Made by a program: the position numbers and the translations under genes. Shown here piece by piece: positions 33,368-36,955 of a DNA stretch of 36,955 nucleotides. Source of the stretch: Levilactobacillus fuyuanensis. Its GTDB lineage: Bacteria; Bacillota; Bacilli; Lactobacillales; Lactobacillaceae. Location: assembly GCF_003946395.1 (NCBI RefSeq), contig NZ_RHNZ01000023.1, positions 1 to 36,955 on the forward strand. Direction: 5' to 3'. Position 1 is the first letter of the stretch. The number at the start of each line of letters is the position of its first letter. The notes under the pieces were generated by a model that was not told the DNA's origin, made no database searches, and worked only from the letters and a program-made list of their open reading frames with translations.

Positions 33368-33995
33368 GTGGCAACGCGGCGTTGGATTAACAGCGCTGAT
33401 TCTATTGTTGCTGACGTTGAGTATCTTTTTGACGATCAACGCGGTTTGGTTGTATCGGCTGGACATTCATTGGCTCAATATATCTCGCACGGTCCAAATG
33501 ACCCCGCAAAAGATTATGCATAACTATTATCAGATGCTGGGGTATCTAGAGCTACCATGGGTTACCGATCTCAAGATGAGTGACTTCCCCACATCGTTTA
33601 CGGGGATGGTCCACTTCCATGACGTGAAGCAGCTGTTTCTGGTGAATAACATCGTACTCCTGGTGAGTATTTATCCGGCCGTTTGGTATTTCCGGCGGCT
33701 GAAGCGCTATGGGGAACGGTGGCGGCTGATTCAACCTATGCAGGTGGCAACGGTCGTTCCCATCGTGTTAGCGGCAGTGATGGCCGTGGACTTCAACGAC
33801 TTCTTTATTGATTTTCACAAGATTCTCTTCCGCAACAACGACTGGCTGTTCGATCCGAGCCTGGACCCGATCATCACGGTGCTACCGGACACTTTCTTTC
33901 TCCACTGCTTTATCATGGCGTTCGCTTTGTTCGAGGCGGGGCTAATCTGGTTGTATTGGCTGGGTCGGCAGTCGTTTAAGCATGCTGGGGAATAG
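33360..33995 (+). CDS. TIGR01906/DUF1461 integral membrane protein
   Basis: This 211-residue protein starts with TTG at 33360 (GAGGTGGGG just upstream, inside yutF). It has four to five membrane helices: LTALILLLLTLSIFLTINAV, then LVNNIVLLVSIYPAVWYF, VATVVPIVLAAVMAVD and HCFIMAFALFEAGLIWLYWL. Between the first two is a loop with LPWVTDLKMSDFPTSF and MVHFHDVKQLF, typical of the TIGR01906 family. Its function is unknown; the gene commonly follows yutF in lactic acid bacteria. It is the last gene of the unit. Confidence 0.85.
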   Translation: MTKWQRGVGLTALILLLLTLSIFLTINAVWLYRLDIHWLNISRTVQMTPQKIMHNYYQMLGYLELPWVTDLKMSDFPTSFTGMVHFHDVKQLFLVNNIVLLVSIYPAVWYFRRLKRYGERWRLIQPMQVATVVPIVLAAVMAVDFNDFFIDFHKILFRNNDWLFDPSLDPIITVLPDTFFLHCFIMAFALFEAGLIWLYWLGRQSFKHAGE

Positions 33996-34018
33996 AGACT
34001 AACGAAAATTAATCACAA

Positions 34019-34058
34019 AAAAAGTTGGAACCGGCATCGCTGTCAGTTCCAACTTTTT
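34019..34058. terminator. Bidirectional terminator
   Basis: AAAAAGTTGGAAC and GTTCCAACTTTTT flank a 14-base loop, with A and T tracts on both sides. It can end both the TIGR01906 unit (+) and the dedA gene (-). Confidence 0.9.
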
Positions 34059-34076
34059 AAATCCATTCAGTTAAAG

Positions 34077-34748
34077 TTAATCGTCTTCTGGAATCCGTTG
34101 GGGATTGGAGTGAGACGTGTGACGACCCTTAAGCCAACCCACAACAGCGGGAATCAAGGAAATCACGATGATGCCCAGAACGACTGCTGAGAAGTGTTCT
34201 TTGACGAAGGGAATGTTCCCGAAGAAGTAACCTCCGCCACAACAGATGAACACCCAAGTCAGAGCGGCACTAACGTTGTACTTTAAGAAACGACGGTAGG
34301 GGAACTGTGACCCAGCAGCGGTAAACGGCACAAATGTCCGGATGATCGGCATGAACCGACCCAGGAAGATGGCCAATGGACCGTGCTTTCTAAAGAACTG
34401 TTCAGATTGCGCTAATTTATCCTTGTTGATCAGGCGACCGAACCACGAGTGATTAGACAGCGCAGCGCCGGCACGACCACCAAGGTAGAAGTTCAGTGAG
34501 TCCCCGCCAATCGCAGCGATGAGGAAAATCGCCACGAATAGCCAGATATTTAAACCATAAGCCGGATTAGCGGCCAGGGCAGCCGCCGCGAAGAGCAGTG
34601 AATCCCCTGGTAAGAAGGGTAAAATCACAGCACCAGTTTCCACAAAGACGATGGCAAACAAGATGAGGTAGGTTGAGCTACCAAAGGTATTGACGATGTT
34701 GACCAAGTGGTCGTCAATGTGGAGAACAAAATCGATTAAATAGGCCAT
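34077..34748 (-). CDS. DedA family membrane protein
   Basis: This 223-residue DedA/VTT-domain protein has the signatures FLPGDSLLFAAAAL and GRFMPIIRTFVPFTAAG, with several hydrophobic helices between and after. DedA proteins are implicated in membrane energetics and lipid carrier (undecaprenyl phosphate) transport. Which lipid this one moves is unknown. Its own promoter lies upstream (34785-34813), and GGAGC precedes the ATG. It is convergent with the TIGR01906 gene. Confidence 0.92.
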   Translation of the reverse strand: MAYLIDFVLHIDDHLVNIVNTFGSSTYLILFAIVFVETGAVILPFLPGDSLLFAAAALAANPAYGLNIWLFVAIFLIAAIGGDSLNFYLGGRAGAALSNHSWFGRLINKDKLAQSEQFFRKHGPLAIFLGRFMPIIRTFVPFTAAGSQFPYRRFLKYNVSAALTWVFICCGGGYFFGNIPFVKEHFSAVVLGIIVISLIPAVVGWLKGRHTSHSNPQRIPEDD

Positions 34749-34784
34749 TAAGGTGCTCCTTAGTTGTTATTTGATAATACCCAT

Positions 34785-34813
34785 ATTGTAGGGGTTTTTA
34801 ATCTCTATGTCAG
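34785..34813 (-). promoter_or_regulatory. Promoter of the dedA gene
   Basis: On the minus strand CTGACA (34808-34813), 17 bp, and TACAAT (34785-34790). It lies between yutG and dedA, so the latter has its own start. Confidence 0.55.
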
Positions 34814-34846
34814 CAGGTCCGGCGAAGCTTAACAAAATTGTGATAA

Positions 34847-35359
34847 TTATTTGAATGGCGTATCTTGTTCCCCAGCATCATCGTGGGCCAACCGGGCGGC
34901 CCCAGCGGCAGCGATTGCGCCGACCAAATCGTCCAAGAAGGTGTGGATGATACCGGGCTCGTGGGCGTTGAGCTTGGCAAGAATCCCTGGCTTAGTCCGG
35001 TCGATGTAGCCATAATTGGTAAAGCCAATAGAACTATAGAGGTCAACAATGGAGAGAGCCATAGTTTCGTCGACACCGTAGAGACCTTCGTCACGCTCAA
35101 CGATGGTTTGCAAAGGTTCCATGAGGCTGTGATGTTCGGCAGCAATGTCGAGCTGAACCCCAGTAATTACGGCGTTTTGTACCTCACGCTTATTGAGGAC
35201 GGTTTGCACACTGTGTAGCGCCATCTCAGGGGAGAGGTCCTTAATGTAGTCTTTTTGTAGGTAAATCACGAGGTCGGCGATATCCTTTAAGTCAACGCCT
35301 CGTTCGTGAAGAAGGTCAATCGTACGTTGGCCGTAAGCTGTGGTTGGTTTAATCATCAT
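34847..35359 (-). CDS. YutG/PgpA family phosphatidylglycerophosphatase
   Basis: This 170-residue protein is of the YutG/PgpA domain family, predicted to dephosphorylate phosphatidylglycerol phosphate in phosphatidylglycerol synthesis. Family sequence is clear: IKPTTAYGQRTIDLL at the start, then GVDETMALSIVDLYSSIG, FTNYGYIDRTKPGI, and near the C-terminus HTFLDDLVGAIAAAGAARLAH. The start is ATG 35359 (a second ATG at 35356) with AAAGGAAG upstream. An extended -10, TGCTATACT, lies upstream on the minus strand. It is divergent from cyclophilin. Confidence 0.88.
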   Translation of the reverse strand: MMIKPTTAYGQRTIDLLHERGVDLKDIADLVIYLQKDYIKDLSPEMALHSVQTVLNKREVQNAVITGVQLDIAAEHHSLMEPLQTIVERDEGLYGVDETMALSIVDLYSSIGFTNYGYIDRTKPGILAKLNAHEPGIIHTFLDDLVGAIAAAGAARLAHDDAGEQDTPFK

Positions 35360-35415
35360 GTAACTTCCTTTCTTCTTACTATTAGGTATATCTAGTATAG
35401 CACCGGTGTCATCAG

Positions 35416-35444
35416 TTGCATTTTTCCCGTTAGGCGGTGATAAT
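35416..35444 (+). promoter_or_regulatory. Promoter of the cyclophilin-cvfD unit
   Basis: TTGCAT (35416-35421), 17 bp, and GATAAT (35439-35444), 40 bp before the cyclophilin start. Confidence 0.55.
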
Positions 35445-35484
35445 AGATGACTAGGTAATGTTTGAAAAGATATGGAGGATAATT

Positions 35485-36075
35485 ATGACAAAGTTTCCAC
35501 AAATTGATTTGGCTAACGCCAGGGGTCCACAAGTAACGATTGAAACGTCCATGGGGACCATTCAGCTGCAACTCTTCCCCGAACAAGCACCAAAGACGGT
35601 TGAAAACTTTGTAACGCACGCCAAGGCCGGCTACTACGATGGGATGACCTTCCACCGTGTGATTCCTAACTTTATGATTCAGGGTGGGGATCCAACCGGT
35701 ACCGGTATGGGTGGCGAAAGTATCTGGGGCCAACCATTCGAAGATGAATTCTCACCAGAGCTGTATAACTTGCGTGGGGCTTTATCCATGGCTAATGCGG
35801 GTCCTAATACGAACGGCAGTCAGTTCTTTATCGTTCAAGATAAGGATATGACCCCACAAATTCAGGGCCAGATGAAGGATGCTGGTTTCCCTGAAGAGAT
35901 CGTTAAAGCCTACGAAAATGGTGGGACACCCTGGCTGGACTTCCGGCACACGGTATTCGGTCAGGTGATTACCGGGATGGACGTTGTTGACGCGATTGCT
36001 GCAGTTAAGACGGATGCTAGCGATCAACCTGCAACGCCAGTTACGATGGATAAGGTTACGGTCAGCGAAGAGTAG
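35485..36075 (+). CDS. Cyclophilin-type peptidyl-prolyl isomerase
   Basis: This 196-residue cytoplasmic PPIase catalyses cis-trans isomerisation of X-Pro bonds. Active-site sequence is complete: [19 protein letters not shown] (catalytic Arg in FHRV), then [22 protein letters not shown], and near the C-terminus [15 protein letters not shown]. An insert ([28 protein letters not shown]) of about 28 residues precedes the last motif, as in PpiB-like proteins of lactobacilli. ATG 35485 has TATGGAGG upstream; a longer frame from 35458 lacks that. A CvfD-like gene follows after 31 bp. Confidence 0.95.
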   Translation: MTKFPQIDLANARGPQVTIETSMGTIQLQLFPEQAPKTVENFVTHAKAGYYDGMTFHRVIPNFMIQGGDPTGTGMGGESIWGQPFEDEFSPELYNLRGALSMANAGPNTNGSQFFIVQDKDMTPQIQGQMKDAGFPEEIVKAYENGGTPWLDFRHTVFGQVITGMDVVDAIAAVKTDASDQPATPVTMDKVTVSEE

Positions 36076-36106
36076 CTGACTGGTCACAAAGATAGGAGGC
36101 GTGGCG

Positions 36107-36496
36107 ATGACGTTTAAAATTGGTCAGAGAGTAACTGGACGGATTACAGGCATTCAACCGTATGGTGCCTTTGTTAGTCTCGGCGGTCACCGTCAAGGCT
36201 TGATTCATATCTCAGAGTGTCATTGCGGTTATGTTAAAGACATTCACGATTATTTAAAGGTTAATCAGGAAGTGAACGTGGTCGTTCTTGATATTGATGA
36301 ATTCACGGGTAAGATTAGTCTATCGTTACGGTGCCTCGAGCACGTTGACTTTGGACCAGAACCGGATGAACATCAACATCGGCACTATTGGACGAATCAC
36401 CGGATCAACATTGGATTTAAGCCAATTGACGACCGCTTATCGGGCTGGAAGGCCGAAGCGTTGCGTCATTTGAATCAGGAGAAAGCATCCTCATAA
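36107..36496 (+). CDS. cvfD: S1 RNA-binding protein, CvfD/YugI type
   Basis: This 129-residue protein has one S1 domain (about 3-73: KIGQRVTGRITGIQPYGAFV, then GLIHISEC, VVLDIDEFTGKISLS). A His-rich stretch follows (DEHQHRHYW), then a helical tail. This matches the general-stress-protein 13/YugI/CvfD family, which acts in post-transcriptional regulation and ribosome association. ATG 36107 was chosen with GGAGG (36094-36098); the frame can begin at GTG 36101. It is co-transcribed with cyclophilin. The terminator stem overlaps its stop codon. Confidence 0.9.
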   Translation: MTFKIGQRVTGRITGIQPYGAFVSLGGHRQGLIHISECHCGYVKDIHDYLKVNQEVNVVVLDIDEFTGKISLSLRCLEHVDFGPEPDEHQHRHYWTNHRINIGFKPIDDRLSGWKAEALRHLNQEKASS

Positions 36497-36516
36497 GGAG
36501 GGTGCTTTTATTTTTT
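36482..36516 (+). terminator. Terminator of the cyclophilin-cvfD unit
   Basis: AAAGCATCCTC (36482-36492) pairs with GAGGGTGCTTT (36498-36508), then TTATTTTTT. The stop codon lies in the loop. Confidence 0.85.
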
Positions 36517-36526
36517 GAAAAAACGC

Positions 36527-36774
36527 TTGACCAATCGCTGGATGATTGATAAGATATTACCTGTTGCTGTTTGAGACAGCCAATGCATAAATAACAAATT
36601 ATTGAATAGTCATACAAATTTGAAATTAATGCTTGACGAGTTAAACAGCAACTGATAGAATGATTTATGTTGTCAAGGCGTGCTTCATCCGTCATTCATT
36701 GCTTCTTGAATGTTGAATAAATATTCAGGAAGTTGAAAAAAGATGTTGACACGAAATTCACAACATGATATACT
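36527..36774 (+). promoter_or_regulatory. Three tandem promoters of an rRNA operon
   Basis: Each has a 17-bp spacer: P1 TTGACC (36527-36532)/TAAGAT (36550-36555); P2 TTGACG (36633-36638)/TAGAAT (36656-36661); P3 TTGACA (36746-36751)/TATACT (36769-36774). P3 is nearest to consensus. Spacing between promoters is about 110 bp. No gene was seen between them. Confidence 0.8.
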
Positions 36775-36955
36775 TTAAAAGTTGTCACGAAGCGATTGCT
36801 TCTCTGATAACTAAGTAGACCTTTGAAAACTGAACATTGTTTCGACAAACCAAATATGTGTAGGGCGGTTTGATACTAGGTATCAAACCCAAACAATATT
36901 TGCGAAGTCAATTCGCTTTTATGAAAATAAAGTAACAACAATCGATGAGCTATTC
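36775..36955 (+). other. Pre-16S rRNA leader
   Basis: The sequence CTTTGAAAACTGAACATTG (36821-36839), followed by TTTCGACAAACC, is of the type found just upstream of 16S rRNA in lactobacilli. A perfect 10-bp hairpin, GGTTTGATAC-TAG-GTATCAAACC, lies at 36867-36889. The 16S rRNA start (AGAGTTTGATC) is not reached in the window. The 16S gene is expected to begin beyond 36955. Confidence 0.75.

Noticed and set aside
36417-36695. 92-residue minus-strand open frame across the cvfD end and rRNA promoters
   Set aside because: It overlaps a real gene, a terminator and two promoters; no ribosome binding site.
36867-36955. Start of the 16S rRNA gene inside the window
   Set aside because: The 16S 5' signature AGAGTTTGATC is not present; only the leader is seen.

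Overview
The window looks like a chromosomal segment of a heterofermentative lactobacillus, probably Levilactobacillus (L. brevis group) or a near relative. The reasons are the divergent pepQ/ccpA pair, a comG-methyltransferase-ackA block, a KxYKxGKxW/LPXTG surface protein, a one-piece glutamine-type binding protein/permease, a yunD-yutD-yutF-TIGR01906 cluster, strong AGGAGG ribosome binding sites and coding DNA of roughly half G+C. The genus is an inference from layout and protein style. No rRNA or tRNA gene lies inside the window, but the right edge is the promoter and leader region of an rRNA operon whose 16S gene should start just outside.

Layout. (1) 1-3664: a visibly AT-rich accessory island with two adjacent genes of unknown function (472-1752 and 1767-3524). 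Their promoter carries a perfect 18-bp cre-like palindrome, and a 19-bp perfect inverted repeat closes the unit. (2) 3690-4928, minus strand: a ribbon-helix-helix regulator and an SPFH/band-7 protein without a membrane anchor, with a palindromic operator between -35 and -10. (3) 4950-5380: a non-coding GC-rich fold-back sequence. (4) 5383-7745: pepQ and ccpA, divergent, with a canonical cre between them. (5) 8044-13702: a four-helix membrane protein and a 1461-residue LPXTG adhesin-like protein with BspA-type leucine-rich repeats and MBG-like modules behind a structured leader. (6) 13846-16186, minus strand: glnQ and a glnH-glnP fusion. (7) 16318-20762: yebC, then a 1098-residue YhgE/Pip protein. 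(8) 20791-26680: the comGA-GG pseudopilus operon, a YtxK-like methyltransferase that appears to use a CTG start, and ackA. (9) 26811-29921: a CycA-like amino acid permease, an aldo/keto reductase and a metallophosphoesterase. (10) 29985-30320: a non-coding imperfect palindrome of about 335 bp. (11) 30336-34058: yunD, yutD, yutF and a TIGR01906 membrane protein, tightly overlapping. (12) 34077-35359, minus strand: a DedA protein and YutG/PgpA. (13) 35416-36510: cyclophilin and a CvfD/YugI S1 protein. (14) 36527-36955: three tandem -35/-10 pairs and a leader that resembles pre-16S rRNA.

How it fits together. Much of the window is core physiology: carbon control (CcpA), peptide and amino acid use (PepQ, Gln-type ABC transporter, CycA-like permease), energy (AckA), DNA uptake (ComG) and translation (YebC, CvfD, the rRNA operon). 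The accessory and least explained parts are the AT-rich two-gene island at the left edge, the two large fold-back intergenic sequences, and two large surface/envelope proteins (LPXTG and YhgE/Pip) of the sort that face phage and host.

Functions are assigned by reading motifs and family resemblance. No database search was possible. Coding starts were chosen by ribosome binding site and overlap, and some differ from the longest possible open frame.
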